A stretch of DNA of 64,000 nucleotides from Burkholderia pseudomultivorans (GCF_902499075.1 NZ_CABVPP010000001.1:434001-498000), one strand, 5' to 3'. Counted from the first letter of the stretch, positions 10,277 through 19,497 are shown. The notes: generated from the sequence alone by a model not told the origin. Numbers and translations: made by a program.

Positions 10277-10351
10277 GTAGCCTAGCATGTAGCCTAGACA
10301 CGTCCTGTAGCCTGCGCCAGAATCAAGGCTACAGACTTCCCTCAGGGCTAC
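10277..10351. repeat. candidate integrase arm-type sites (GTAGCCTAG family)
   Basis: Direct copies of GTAGCCTAG at 10277-10285 and 10289-10297, a variant GTAGCCTG at 10307-10314, and inverted copies AGGCTAC at 10326-10332 and GGCTAC at 10346-10351. One more GTAGCCTAG occurs at the other end of the element (47878-47886). Clustered short repeats beside the integrase gene and near both cores are what arm-binding sites of tyrosine integrases look like; binding is inferred. Confidence 0.55.
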
Positions 10352-10358
10352 TCGAAAC

Positions 10359-11750
10359 GTGTACAGCTACCCAACCAAGACCAAACTGACGCTCAAGGAA
10401 ATTGAGAGCTTCCCCCTCTGCACGGATGGCAAGCAGGTCACGATCTACGATACCACCCTACCGGGCTTCGCCCTTCGCATTGGCAAGACAGCGAAGACCT
10501 TCATCGTCTACAAGCGGGTCGCTCATGGAGCCCCCAAGCGAGTGACGCTTGGGAAGTACGGACAGATCACTTTGGACGAAGCACGCAAGCTCGCCAGCAA
10601 GAAGCTTGCTGAACTGAGTTCAGGCATCGATCCACTTCAGGAAATTCGCGCCAAGAAAGCTGAGGAACAGAAGTCTGAGGAACACACCATCCAAACTCTG
10701 AAATGGCTGCTGGACGAGTACACCAAAGAGCACTTGGAAAAAGCTAAAGGTGGCAAGATAGGCACCATCAAGGGAGTCAAGCAGTGCCATGACTACTTTG
10801 GCGAGAAAACCATTACCCTGCTCAAGAAGGACCCCAAAGAAGACGGGAAATGGCTTGTTGATCGTCAAGCAAAACTCTCCGATTGGTTGGCACGCCCTTT
10901 CCGCTCGATCACACGCGAAGAAATCCTAGATCGATTCAATATGTTTGAAGTAGCAAAACCTCTTCGTGTATCGAAAAAAGATGGCCTCATCCCGATCACG
11001 CGCACCCACCAGATGTGCTTCAAGTACCTGAGCTCGGCCTACAACTTCATCATTCCGCGCCTAGAACTTGACATTAAGGAAAACTTCCGTAATCCAGTAG
11101 ATGTCCTGTCCGTCTATCGCAAATGGACAAAGCCCAAGAAGCGGACCAACATGGTTGAATTCCGAAAAGAGGAATTCGCTTTGTGGTGGAATGCTCTGCT
11201 TGCCTACCGACAGCACAACGAAGTAGCAAGTGATTATATTTTATTCTCACTACTCCAAGCTGGCCGCTCCATCGAAATCGCCAATCTGAAATGGGATCAA
11301 GTTGATTTTGAGCTCGAAGAAGTCAACTACGACGCAACAAAAAATAGTGACGATTACAAATTCCCCCTCACCCATCTTGCACTGGAAATCCTAAAGCGTC
11401 GCAAGGAGCTTGCAATCAACGAGTACGTTTTCGGCTATGCCGATAGCAAAACAGGACACATTCCTCAGGATGCCAAGTTTCACTTCAAGAACATTGCAGA
11501 AGCCTCCGGCAAACTGATCTCTCATCACGATCTGCGCCGTACATGGGGCACGGCTGCAACTTGGCTGGACATCAACGAGCGTACGTACAACTTCCTGCTC
11601 AAGCACAAGATGAACGATGTGAACGAACACTACCTCATGCGGAACTACGATAAGATTAAGGCAGCGCTGCAAAAGGTGGAGGATTTCTTCATATCCCAAG
11701 CAGCCAAGCTCACTGCCACGTTGCCAGAGAAATCAGAAAATGACACCTGA
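10359..11750 (+). CDS. int: tyrosine recombinase / integrase
   Basis: A 463-residue phage-type integrase that probably catalyses insertion and excision at the tRNA core 200 bp away. The N-terminal arm-binding DUF4102-like domain (GFALRIGKTAKTFIVYKRV, about residues 36-53) is followed by a core-binding domain and the catalytic domain. Readable catalytic residues are R303 (AGRSIEIANL), H390-D-L-R393, H415 and the nucleophile, probably Tyr425 in NEHYLMRNY. The start is GTG at 10359. Its last 11 bp overlap the next gene, so the two are translationally coupled. Confidence 0.92.
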   Translation: MYSYPTKTKLTLKEIESFPLCTDGKQVTIYDTTLPGFALRIGKTAKTFIVYKRVAHGAPKRVTLGKYGQITLDEARKLASKKLAELSSGIDPLQEIRAKKAEEQKSEEHTIQTLKWLLDEYTKEHLEKAKGGKIGTIKGVKQCHDYFGEKTITLLKKDPKEDGKWLVDRQAKLSDWLARPFRSITREEILDRFNMFEVAKPLRVSKKDGLIPITRTHQMCFKYLSSAYNFIIPRLELDIKENFRNPVDVLSVYRKWTKPKKRTNMVEFRKEEFALWWNALLAYRQHNEVASDYILFSLLQAGRSIEIANLKWDQVDFELEEVNYDATKNSDDYKFPLTHLALEILKRRKELAINEYVFGYADSKTGHIPQDAKFHFKNIAEASGKLISHHDLRRTWGTAATWLDINERTYNFLLKHKMNDVNEHYLMRNYDKIKAALQKVEDFFISQAAKLTATLPEKSENDT

Positions 11751-12579
11751 TGAGTTCATTTTTAAGCTCAAGAGCCTGCCTCCCGATACCACCCTCACCC
11801 CATATCATTTGATTGCTGTTTTGGAGACTATTTCGCACTCCATGGGCAGGGGTGAGGATGACATCGACAGCTACCCTGATTCGAAACTCATCAGCGAAGA
11901 ATCTCTTGCCGAATGGATTGATGAATCGATCAGCACCCTCCAAAAATGGAGAGTGAGCGGCAAGGGCCCCAAGTTCATCAAGAAACCTAAGAACATTGCC
12001 TATCGGGTTGGAGATGTCCGGGAATGGCTGGACAACCTCACTGTAGCTTCAACGGCTGAAAGCCATGTGAGGCTACATAGACTGGAAGGGATCTTTGACG
12101 CAAAGTTCTTCCCTCCCACTCCTCTCATCATCTGCTCAAGCCAAGCAGAACCGATGCCCTTCTTCGATTCGCTGACCGCCCCACCCGAAGCAGTAGAAGG
12201 CTTCATCTTAGACTATGTGGAGCACTACTCCACTCCAGAAGAAAATCTTGCAGCTTGGCTTTACAACAAAATGGGGTCCGCTTCTCTGGCCGATCTACAT
12301 AAGCCAATGAAGGAAGCTCTAGCAAACGGCGCAAACCCTAACAGGAAAGCAAAGCGCGTCATTGGGGAAAACTTGGTGGAGTTCTCCGTGGCGGATCTGC
12401 TTGCCACCTTCAAGGGCACCGATTTTGGCTTTGGCGAGTTCGTGTACCTTCTTCTCGATCATGATCTTGACGTTAGCGACGTGAAAGACCCTTCTGTTCA
12501 GCTCATGCAAGCTGTCAACGCTCACCATCTGCATCACAAGCTACAAAGCACTCTCCCACAGAAGCCCCCTCAATCATAA
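11740..12579 (+). CDS. excisionase-like helix-turn-helix protein
   Basis: A 279-residue protein whose residues about 43-90 form a MerR/excisionase-type winged helix: LISEESLAEWIDESISTLQ, then KGPKFIKK and an IAYRVGDVREWLD segment that matches the C-terminal part of the HTH_17 fold. The other 190 residues match nothing I recognise. It overlaps the integrase by 11 bp, which supports a role in controlling excision. It is longer than usual recombination directionality factors, so it may have an additional function. Confidence 0.65.
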   Translation: MTPDEFIFKLKSLPPDTTLTPYHLIAVLETISHSMGRGEDDIDSYPDSKLISEESLAEWIDESISTLQKWRVSGKGPKFIKKPKNIAYRVGDVREWLDNLTVASTAESHVRLHRLEGIFDAKFFPPTPLIICSSQAEPMPFFDSLTAPPEAVEGFILDYVEHYSTPEENLAAWLYNKMGSASLADLHKPMKEALANGANPNRKAKRVIGENLVEFSVADLLATFKGTDFGFGEFVYLLLDHDLDVSDVKDPSVQLMQAVNAHHLHHKLQSTLPQKPPQS

Positions 12580-12592
12580 AATTTCCTCCTCA

Positions 12593-12619
12593 AGAAGGGT
12601 CAACTATGTTGACTCTTCT
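12593..12619. promoter_or_regulatory. inverted repeat after the integrase operon
   Basis: Arms AGAAGGGTCAAC and GTTGACTCTTCT enclose a TAT loop; they pair over 12 positions with one G-U. There is no T-run, so it could be an operator or an RNA processing hairpin as easily as a terminator. Confidence 0.45.
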
Positions 12620-12728
12620 ATACCTTCATCATAAAGTACCTCCATCAACAAACACATGGATTGATTGAGTGAGTTGTTGATATGACTAACATCCTCAACT
12701 TACTGAACTACACACTGGAGCTGCATAT

Positions 12729-13397
12729 ATGAGCAACATCTTCCTCACGCAAGCCAAGGCAGAGCGTTTCGCAGAACTGGACGCAAACCGCTACGCCCTC
12801 AGCCCTGAGGAGCAAAAGGAGTATCTGAGCCTCCTTCAAGAAAACAGCAAGATCTTCGCTGAACGTGACAGCAAGATCGAAGCTCTGAAGAAGCAAGTAA
12901 CGGAATTGAAGATTTCGGCGCTGGAGCTTTTCACCCCGGCTGATTTCACACCGGAATCCGCTCTGAATTTGATGGTGAACCTGCAAGCCATCCATCACTT
13001 CTCGGCCGACCAACTCGGTGTGACTGCCCCGAAGGCAACCAAGGGTAAAGGCGGTAAAGCCGAAGGCTCGAAGCCGCGCGCTACTCGTCCCAGCGATGCT
13101 AACCCCATCCTCATCAAGATTCCGGGCACGCCGCGTGGCGTCGACTACCACAAAGGCCGCATCTATGAGCAAGCGACCTCTAGCCTGAAGGCACCCTATC
13201 AGACGATTGCCAAGGTGTTGGCTGAACACGGTAAGGATGAGAAGAGCCTGAAGCCCTTCTACACGCCGGAAGGTACGGAGTATTTCAAAACCGAAGAAGG
13301 CAAGGCGGAGCTGAAGGCGTTGCTTCACGCCATCGCCAATCCGAAAGACCCGGCACCGGCGAATCCGTTTACCAAGAAGGAAGCAGCGGCAGCGTAA
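12729..13397 (+). CDS. hypothetical protein with N-terminal coiled coil and basic linker
   Basis: A 222-residue protein I do not recognise. Residues about 25-65 are charged heptad-like helix (EEQKEYLSLLQENSKIFAE). A Lys/Gly/Ala-rich flexible linker follows at about 103-125 (KATKGKGGKAEGSKPRATR), then a compact C-terminal half. The layout of coiled-coil plus basic linker resembles small nucleoid-associated proteins, but no signature motif supports that. It is GC-richer than most element genes. It is followed by a strong terminator and is therefore probably transcribed alone. Confidence 0.6.
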   Translation: MSNIFLTQAKAERFAELDANRYALSPEEQKEYLSLLQENSKIFAERDSKIEALKKQVTELKISALELFTPADFTPESALNLMVNLQAIHHFSADQLGVTAPKATKGKGGKAEGSKPRATRPSDANPILIKIPGTPRGVDYHKGRIYEQATSSLKAPYQTIAKVLAEHGKDEKSLKPFYTPEGTEYFKTEEGKAELKALLHAIANPKDPAPANPFTKKEAAAA

Positions 13398-13420
13398 GCT
13401 CCATGGCGATCAGCAGAAAG

Positions 13421-13446
13421 AAAAGCACTCTCCGGGGTGCTTTTTT
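13421..13446 (+). terminator. Rho-independent terminator (AGCACC hairpin family)
   Basis: AAAAGCACtc ... GGTGCTTTTTT directly after the 12729-13397 gene. It belongs to the recurrent hairpin family seen throughout the element. Confidence 0.85.
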
Positions 13447-13453
13447 ACTTTGG

Positions 13454-13473
13454 AACTATCAAATTTGATAGTT
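13454..13473. promoter_or_regulatory. perfect palindrome, candidate operator (copy 1)
   Basis: The 20 bp with half-site AACTATCAAA and centre AATT are self-complementary. The same palindrome, extended to 24 bp, recurs at 19596-19619. Each copy lies about 55-80 bp upstream of a small plus-strand gene. Confidence 0.65.
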
Positions 13474-13527
13474 GACGATGCCAATTAATCCAGGAGAATT
13501 TACAGAACAACTATAAAACGAGAAGAA

Positions 13528-13809
13528 ATGCCAAATCAGAAGAGCACATATAGCCCAGCAGGTAAGATTCATGGCTTGCGAAGTAAATTCTACCACCAAG
13601 AAGATCTGGATAATGGGATATTTCTTCAGTATAGCCGGACATGTGGAATCAAGGAGGGAGTCAAAAAAATAATGGAGCTATTGAAGCTACCCAACATCTC
13701 CTCGATCACCACCAAACTAAATGGCAGTGGCGGAATAGACATCATCAAGCTGGATTTCAAGCGCTCAACCAATCGAGATAAGATCACGCACTCCAATCGG
13801 CCAAGATAA
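13528..13809 (+). CDS. small hypothetical protein
   Basis: A 93-residue basic protein with no recognisable motif. A GAAG-containing stretch precedes the ATG. The main support is its position downstream of the palindromic operator and upstream of a terminator-like hairpin at about 13938-13970. It may not be expressed. Confidence 0.4.
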   Translation: MPNQKSTYSPAGKIHGLRSKFYHQEDLDNGIFLQYSRTCGIKEGVKKIMELLKLPNISSITTKLNGSGGIDIIKLDFKRSTNRDKITHSNRPR

Positions 13810-13937
13810 ATGAGAAAGCCGCCCATAAAGTACGCGACCTGCCGTTGACTTTTGTGAATTTCTTTAGATAATAGAAATGACTTGAACCCAATCAGGTCAA
13901 TAGGCCCGATACCCGGCTTATTTATATTTGTGAATGA

Positions 13938-13970
13938 AGGCTCCAACACAACAGTGCTGGAGCTTTTTCT
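13938..13970 (+). terminator. Rho-independent terminator
   Basis: GGCTCCA ... TGGAGCTTTTTC stem-loop followed by a T-run, after the 13528-13809 frame. Confidence 0.6.
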
Positions 13971-14028
13971 TTATATGCACAAAACAAAAGGCACCACACT
14001 GTGACCTTCCCTCCAGGTCGATAGTTTC

Positions 14029-14247
14029 TTAGAGCCTTGCTATCACTTCACCTGGCGCAGCACTACATGCTTCGCACCATTCCACAAATTCAAGCACATC
14101 CATGTACTGCTCGCCCCTCTCTAGCTTCGAGACATAGCTCTGCCCCTTGCCCAATTTTTCAGCAAGCTGAACCTGGGTGAGATTCGCTTCGCGGCGCACC
14201 TCCCTCAGGACACGTCTGAGCTTCTCGTACCGTTGACCATATAGCAT
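14029..14247 (-). CDS. XRE-family helix-turn-helix repressor
   Basis: A 72-residue protein made up almost wholly of a Cro/CI-type helix-turn-helix: LRRVLREVRREANLTQVQLAEKLG, then GQSYVSKLERGEQYMDVLEF. The size fits a minimal dimeric repressor. It is divergent from the lipoprotein gene at 14337, with an inverted repeat (14272-14294) between them that is a plausible operator for autoregulation. A related site at 23274-23297 suggests it may control other element genes; this is inference. Confidence 0.85.
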   Translation of the reverse strand: MLYGQRYEKLRRVLREVRREANLTQVQLAEKLGKGQSYVSKLERGEQYMDVLEFVEWCEACSAAPGEVIARL

Positions 14248-14271
14248 CCGGGCATGCTATAGTCTCGACCA

Positions 14272-14294
14272 GAATAGTCGATTTCAGACTATTC
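14272..14294. promoter_or_regulatory. imperfect palindrome, candidate XRE operator
   Basis: Arms GAATAGTC and GACTATTC are separated by 7 bp, between the divergent XRE and lipoprotein genes. Closely related sequence is found at 23274-23310, and the half-site CAGACTATTCC (14285-14295) recurs at 35715-35725. Confidence 0.6.
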
Positions 14295-14336
14295 CTTGGT
14301 TTCAGTATAGATATCAACGACTTAGCAAGGGGCAAC

Positions 14337-15158
14337 ATGAAGAAAAAAACACTGGTTGTGGCTCTTGGTGCGGTGATCGTCCTGGCCGCGTGCGGGGGTG
14401 GTAATGGCGGCTCTGACAGCTCCAGCAATGGCTCTGGAACTACCTCAGGCGGCTCTACATCGACGGGGGGCTCGACCACGAGCTCAAGCCTGAAGCCAAC
14501 TCAGTACGCCCTCTACAAGTATGGTACCCAGTCCTCCCTTTCGGGCAGTGCTGGCACCGTATCCAATGCCACGGCCAATGGCGGCACTCTGGCGCTGGAT
14601 AGTGGGAATACGGATCTGACGATTACCGACGCCACCCAGGGCAGCATGTCGGCGTCTGGCTTCTACATTACGAATCGCGCTCAAGGCAGCGTGATCATGT
14701 TGTGCGATTCCCTGCCGTCCAATGGCACGGTGGGAACGGGAACGAAGAGCCGCTATGTGGGGGCCGCGATCAGCACAAGCGACGGCACCAATCAAGCTAC
14801 CCAAGTCACCAATGCGGCGGACCTTGCTGGGCAGACCCTCTACAACATCGAGGACTGCTCATATCAAAGCGCGGCCGGCAACCCCCAAGGTCAGAATTCG
14901 GCTCCCGACTCATCCACAGCAAGCATGACCGTGGACAGCAGCGGCAACGTCACCTTCAACAATGGTACGGCCAATATCACGGCTGCTCAGTTCAGCGCCC
15001 TGCTTTCAGGCAGTGCGGTCACGAGCCCAAGCGCAAACACTTACTTTACTGCATACAAGATCGGTTCCGGCTCTTCTGCCAAATCGCTGATCGTGGAGCG
15101 CGGCATCCCTACTGACACTTCCAAGACGGGCTACGTAGGCATGTGGATCACCAACTGA
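14337..15158 (+). CDS. hypothetical lipoprotein
   Basis: A 273-residue exported protein. The signal sequence ends in a lipobox LAAC (Cys19), followed by a Gly/Ser/Thr-rich linker of about 30 residues, then a Thr/Ser/Asn-rich domain typical of beta-structured surface proteins. AAGGGG precedes the ATG by 6 bp. No enzyme motif is present. Surface lipoproteins of mobile elements can act in exclusion or attachment, but nothing here shows this. Confidence 0.78.
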   Translation: MKKKTLVVALGAVIVLAACGGGNGGSDSSSNGSGTTSGGSTSTGGSTTSSSLKPTQYALYKYGTQSSLSGSAGTVSNATANGGTLALDSGNTDLTITDATQGSMSASGFYITNRAQGSVIMLCDSLPSNGTVGTGTKSRYVGAAISTSDGTNQATQVTNAADLAGQTLYNIEDCSYQSAAGNPQGQNSAPDSSTASMTVDSSGNVTFNNGTANITAAQFSALLSGSAVTSPSANTYFTAYKIGSGSSAKSLIVERGIPTDTSKTGYVGMWITN

Positions 15159-15183
15159 CGATCTATCTTCAAGCTGTGTGACG

Positions 15184-15207
15184 CAAAGCGCTCGAAAGGG
15201 TGCTTTG
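15184..15207 (+). terminator. weak terminator hairpin
   Basis: CAAAGC ... GCTTTG stem after the lipoprotein gene; a degenerate member of the AGCACC hairpin family with only a short T-run. Confidence 0.45.
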
Positions 15208-15360
15208 TCATATGAATTGGAGAAACTATGCGCGAGTGTACGTTGTTGGAGCATGGACCAAGCGGTTCCAGCACGAACTGGTCAACTCACACATGCACAC
15301 ACATTTGTGTCGTGTTATAGTCAGCGACCTAATTTTAAAAATTACTGAATAGGGGGTAGT

Positions 15361-15639
15361 ATGCAAGATCCAAAAAAGAACAATCGCCCTTTGTACTTCG
15401 ACCTCGGCCGCTCAATTGGCATCATAATTGTATTTTCTCTTTTGAATTTCCTCACGTGGCTCCTAGCCGCCCTGTTCACAGCAGTTTACCTGATGCATGC
15501 CAATGGCGATGTATCCACAAATGCTCATGTAACCTTCTCTGCCAAATTCGCATTTCTCGCGCTCATCCCATTAAACTGGCTTATCTGGAAAACAAAACTG
15601 AGCGATGGGAAATGGCGTGTCGCATTTTTCCGCACATAA
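15361..15639 (+). CDS. small membrane protein, two transmembrane helices
   Basis: A 92-residue protein with hydrophobic helices at about residues 17-45 (IGIIIVFSLLNFLTWLLAAL) and 62-77 (FAFLALIPLNWLIW). A GGGG-rich ribosome site precedes the ATG. A strong terminator follows. It has no known domain and is convergent with the next membrane-protein gene. Confidence 0.6.
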   Translation: MQDPKKNNRPLYFDLGRSIGIIIVFSLLNFLTWLLAALFTAVYLMHANGDVSTNAHVTFSAKFAFLALIPLNWLIWKTKLSDGKWRVAFFRT

Positions 15640-15715
15640 AGTAGCGACAGGCAAACAGTATCGGGCTCCGCCTCCCATTGAATGCCACTACGGCCTACTA
15701 AGAACGGATAGACAC

Positions 15716-15744
15716 AAAAAAGCACCCAAACGGGTGCTTTTTTT
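15716..15744. terminator. bidirectional Rho-independent terminator
   Basis: AAAAAGCACCC AAAC GGGTGCTTTTTTTT between two convergent membrane-protein genes; A- and T-runs on both sides let it serve both strands. Confidence 0.88.
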
Positions 15745-15758
15745 TACGATTACCGCCT

Positions 15759-16529
15759 TCAGTTCAAGAACGGCTCGATTGGAGTGAGCAGCACGGCCTT
15801 TATGTAAGCGAAATTTTGCAAAAACATCGCCACAAACAGATTGCAAGCCAAAATATAGCCTAACGCGCCCATGCCGACCTGAGAAACCGAGAATTTCAGC
15901 GCCCCATCAAATGTCCGCTCCGTAAGGAATGCGAAGACCAAATAGAGAACTGACAGGAACAGCATGGAAAATCCGATAACCGAGATCAGTGGATAGCCAA
16001 TAGTTTTGGTTATCGCATAGCTCAGATCCAGCAAAGAAGTGCCACCAGAGAACAAACCTAACGCAGCACGCATATTGGGATACAACGACGCTGCTTGGCT
16101 CGCTGTGTATTCCAAGAAAGGTGTCGCGCACCAAGTTAGCCAACACACGATGCCCGCTCCGATCACATAAAAAAGATCCCAGAGCCTGCGCCCAAAACCA
16201 AATCTCACGCAATGCACAATTGCTGCACCCAAGGCAATGGGAACGCCAATGCATGCCACGATTCTGATAGAAGAATTGAACGCCGCCCCCGCCAATGGAT
16301 AAGCAAGAAAAACTGCGATAGCTAACAGATTCCAGAGATACCTGAAACTCTTTTGCGCCGGCGCCAGGGCTTCGTTGTAGACAACGGAAACAGCGTTATT
16401 GTTGCCGTTCACATGAACGTTCTTCTTATTGACGTTCCAAGTAAGACGCAAGGATTTAATAGTGAGTGCAAAGGTGGCCGTTACCGTAACAAGCCCCTTC
16501 AGACTAATGAGATCACTGAGGACTGACAT
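15759..16529 (-). CDS. polytopic membrane protein with a GNNNAV motif
   Basis: A 256-residue protein with about five or six transmembrane segments. Between the first hydrophobic segment and the remainder is VHVNGNNNAVSVVYN (about residues 38-52), an Asn-rich beta-type stretch also found in many uncharacterised membrane proteins. No transporter or enzyme motif is visible. It is divergent from the DotA/TraY-like gene, with about 190 bp between them, and could be that protein's partner or an exclusion factor. That is only a guess from position. Confidence 0.6.
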   Translation of the reverse strand: MSVLSDLISLKGLVTVTATFALTIKSLRLTWNVNKKNVHVNGNNNAVSVVYNEALAPAQKSFRYLWNLLAIAVFLAYPLAGAAFNSSIRIVACIGVPIALGAAIVHCVRFGFGRRLWDLFYVIGAGIVCWLTWCATPFLEYTASQAASLYPNMRAALGLFSGGTSLLDLSYAITKTIGYPLISVIGFSMLFLSVLYLVFAFLTERTFDGALKFSVSQVGMGALGYILACNLFVAMFLQNFAYIKAVLLTPIEPFLN

Positions 16530-16716
16530 ATTACCCCTATAATTATTACGAACGGTACAAATCGAAACCTATTGTACTACGAAAAGCAATGCATTAGGCA
16601 CGCAGCACCTGCCTGAGTTTTTTATTGCCCACTATTTTGACATTTTCAAATTCCCTTGTAACTTGTATACATAGGGAGAAATATATCCCTGCACAACAAA
16701 AATAAAAGGGACGACG

Positions 16717-19497
16717 ATGATAAAAATAAGAAAAAGCGCAATCACGCTACTAGCAATGCTGCTACCTAGCCTAGCATTTGCCTCCAATCTATTTGATGTT
16801 CCCGCTGGCGATGTCTCCATGAAGGTGCTAGGAGCAATCTTTGGCGGCTTACTGGACAGTGGTGGTGGCTCTGATCCGCTGCTTGCCGGTATCAAAATGT
16901 TCAATGGCGGTTGCTTGATTATCGGCGGGATTTTAGCGGCCTACACCATATTGGCCGGGACACTGAACACAGCGCACGATGGAGAGATGTTGGGAAAGAA
17001 ATTCTCTTCAGTGTGGATACCCGTCAGATATTCAATAGGTACTGCCCTAGTCCTTCCCGTCGTTGGCGGTGGTTATTGCGTGATGCAGGCCCTTGTTATG
17101 TGGCTTGTTGTCCAAGGCATTGGATTAGCTGATGGTGTGTGGTCGGCATATATGAGCAACCCTACTTCAGCAGCCAACACCAATGTAGCTAACGCAAGAG
17201 CACAGGTTCTCGCTGTAGCACAAGACGCTTTTAGATCCTCTATTTGCTATCAGTCCTACGCCAAAGCAATCGCTGAATCCGACTCTCTATTGAAATGGGG
17301 TCAATATTCTTACTCCAAAATTCAAACACCACAAGGCTATGTCTATGGAGATGCATCTTCGAGCGTAAGAAGAAACGGTTGTGGTGCTGTCAATTATCCT
17401 CAGGACACTACCATCGACACCACTGTCGCCAACACTAGCCCTTCTACCAATGCAGGATACCTTGGCGATTTAGGTACCATTTTCGCTCCAATGGATGTGT
17501 CTGCTATCAATAAGGCACAAAATACCCAGACAGACGCATTAGTAAACAAGATGGATAGCCTAGCCAAGCAAGTTCTAGCTTCTGCTCAAAGTGGCGAAGG
17601 CGTTTCCATGACACCTGACCAGGCCGCTGCCTACTACGCACAAATAAGCCAAGCAGCAGACGACTATCTTAGCGGTGTGAAGTCCACGGCCGATGGTTTG
17701 TCCACTGGCGATGCTTACGAAAAAATCAAATCTTCAGCCAGCAATCAAGGCTGGATACTAGCTGGCGCTTGGTTTACTAGAATCATTCAAATGAATGATC
17801 GAATCAACAAGTCAGTCAGCTCAACAGCAACCAGCGATTTCACATCACCAAAAATGGATGCTCTTATTTTTGATGATGCAGCCAAGTATCTTCGTGCGGC
17901 CGACTTAGTGTTAGCAAGCGCGAAAAACTCAACTCCAACAGACTCATTCGGAATCGAAACCAACGACAAAGAAACAGGCGGTCAAACTCAAGTAACAAGC
18001 AACTTGTGGCTAAAAATAGAGGCCAAGATTACCGAATCCATGACAGGGGTGAATCTTTACGAATTAAAGAACGATGCACGCCACCCCCTTATCATTGCCA
18101 ATGACCTAGGAAACAGGTTAATTGCAACATGCAAAAACATTATGCTTGGCTTAGTCACTGCGATCCTTGGCGCAGGAATTATAGGAGCAGTCACAGGCAC
18201 AACTGGATTAGTTGGCGCTGTGGTCAGCATGATGGGTTGGTTCGTAGATGTACCTGTCAAGCTTCTCATGGGTGTTGCCATGGGAACCGAGTACATCTTG
18301 CCTAACATGCCTTTTATTATTTGGATTGGTTGTATTGTTGGCTGGGTTCTTCTAGTCATTGAAGCCATTATTGCCGCACCTTTATGGGCAATCATGCACC
18401 TTCATCCAAATGGGGATGATCTAACCGGACGTGGTGGCAATGGCTATACCCTAGTCCTATCACTACTTCTTAGACCAGTTCTTATGATCTTCGGCATGGA
18501 AGCATCAATCGTTATTTCTGCCGTAATTGGTGAATTTATCAACAAAACCTTCTTTGAGGTGTTTGCTCAGAACACAGGGTCATTCACCGGCCTTAGCGCT
18601 GTAGTTGGCTTAGCAATGGGAACGTTGGTCTATTTCATTGTTATGTTCATTTTCATAAGAAAATGCTTTGGCTTAATGTTCCAGCTTCCTGATCAGCTAC
18701 TACAGTGGATTGGCGGGCCAACAGGAGCGCAATTAGGTCAGTTCGCTGGTGAGTTCTCACAAGCTGCTGACAAGGGCGCTAACGCTGGTGCTGCTTTAGG
18801 CGGATTTGCAGCTAGTGCAGCCGCCAAGAGTATCTCAAAAGGTGGCGGAAAACTTGGAAGCTTCATTGACAATAAAATCAACGAAAGAAAAGAAAGAGCG
18901 CTCGCCGGAGACAAAAATCTTGAAGGCGAAGCAGGTCAAGGTGCTGCTGACTTCAAAAATCAGTTTGACGGCATGAAGGCTAATGTTAACCCTCGTGCTC
19001 TATTCAAGAACAACTATGCAGAGTTGAGACGAGCAGCCCAAAACAGCGAAGCCTATGCTGCTGCTTTGATTGGAGCTGTCAATACCGATCCTCAACATGG
19101 CAGAAATGACTTCGAAAGTGCCTTCGCTGAATCTGCGGCTAACGATCATGCTGACTATGGTGGCAGTCCAGTTCAAGCTGCCACAGACATTGGGCAGAAG
19201 CTTATGGAACGCAATTTAGGTAGTGGAGAGTTCGGAGACTTTGCGGTACCAGCGGCTCGCAATACCGAAGGTCAGATCGATGGTAAGAAGGCCAAGTCCG
19301 TCATGGCAACCATTGGGCGAATGCAGAGCAGGATCGGTCCAGACAGAACCAAGGACGTCCTTGATAGAGCTGTTGCTACGGGTGCATCAGGAACCGACCT
19401 CATGAAGCAAGCGGAATCCTTCTACAAGGAAGAGTTGGCCAAACCTATTGAGCCTGCCCCTACCTCAGGCGGCGTAGATGATCAGAAAAAAGATTAA
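16717..19497 (+). CDS. DotA/TraY-family type IVB secretion protein (orphan)
   Basis: A 926-residue inner-membrane protein of type IVB (I-type) conjugation systems. A signal sequence ends at about residue 22 (SLAFA). The family block follows: GGCLIIGGILAAYTILAG, then SSVWIPVRYSIGTALVLP and GYCVMQALVMWLVVQGIGLADGVW. A soluble periplasmic-type region runs from about 145 to 450, then four hydrophobic segments between about 465 and 650, and a charged Ala/Lys-rich tail. Length is between TraY of R64 (about 745) and DotA (about 1,050). No other type IVB structural gene is nearby, which is odd. A purine-rich AAGGGA precedes the ATG. Confidence 0.88.
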   Translation: MIKIRKSAITLLAMLLPSLAFASNLFDVPAGDVSMKVLGAIFGGLLDSGGGSDPLLAGIKMFNGGCLIIGGILAAYTILAGTLNTAHDGEMLGKKFSSVWIPVRYSIGTALVLPVVGGGYCVMQALVMWLVVQGIGLADGVWSAYMSNPTSAANTNVANARAQVLAVAQDAFRSSICYQSYAKAIAESDSLLKWGQYSYSKIQTPQGYVYGDASSSVRRNGCGAVNYPQDTTIDTTVANTSPSTNAGYLGDLGTIFAPMDVSAINKAQNTQTDALVNKMDSLAKQVLASAQSGEGVSMTPDQAAAYYAQISQAADDYLSGVKSTADGLSTGDAYEKIKSSASNQGWILAGAWFTRIIQMNDRINKSVSSTATSDFTSPKMDALIFDDAAKYLRAADLVLASAKNSTPTDSFGIETNDKETGGQTQVTSNLWLKIEAKITESMTGVNLYELKNDARHPLIIANDLGNRLIATCKNIMLGLVTAILGAGIIGAVTGTTGLVGAVVSMMGWFVDVPVKLLMGVAMGTEYILPNMPFIIWIGCIVGWVLLVIEAIIAAPLWAIMHLHPNGDDLTGRGGNGYTLVLSLLLRPVLMIFGMEASIVISAVIGEFINKTFFEVFAQNTGSFTGLSAVVGLAMGTLVYFIVMFIFIRKCFGLMFQLPDQLLQWIGGPTGAQLGQFAGEFSQAADKGANAGAALGGFAASAAAKSISKGGGKLGSFIDNKINERKERALAGDKNLEGEAGQGAADFKNQFDGMKANVNPRALFKNNYAELRRAAQNSEAYAAALIGAVNTDPQHGRNDFESAFAESAANDHADYGGSPVQAATDIGQKLMERNLGSGEFGDFAVPAARNTEGQIDGKKAKSVMATIGRMQSRIGPDRTKDVLDRAVATGASGTDLMKQAESFYKEELAKPIEPAPTSGGVDDQKKD

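Noticed and set aside
15212-15354. 46-codon frame after the lipoprotein gene
   Set aside because: No ribosome site and no protein-like features; probably chance in an AT-rich gap.
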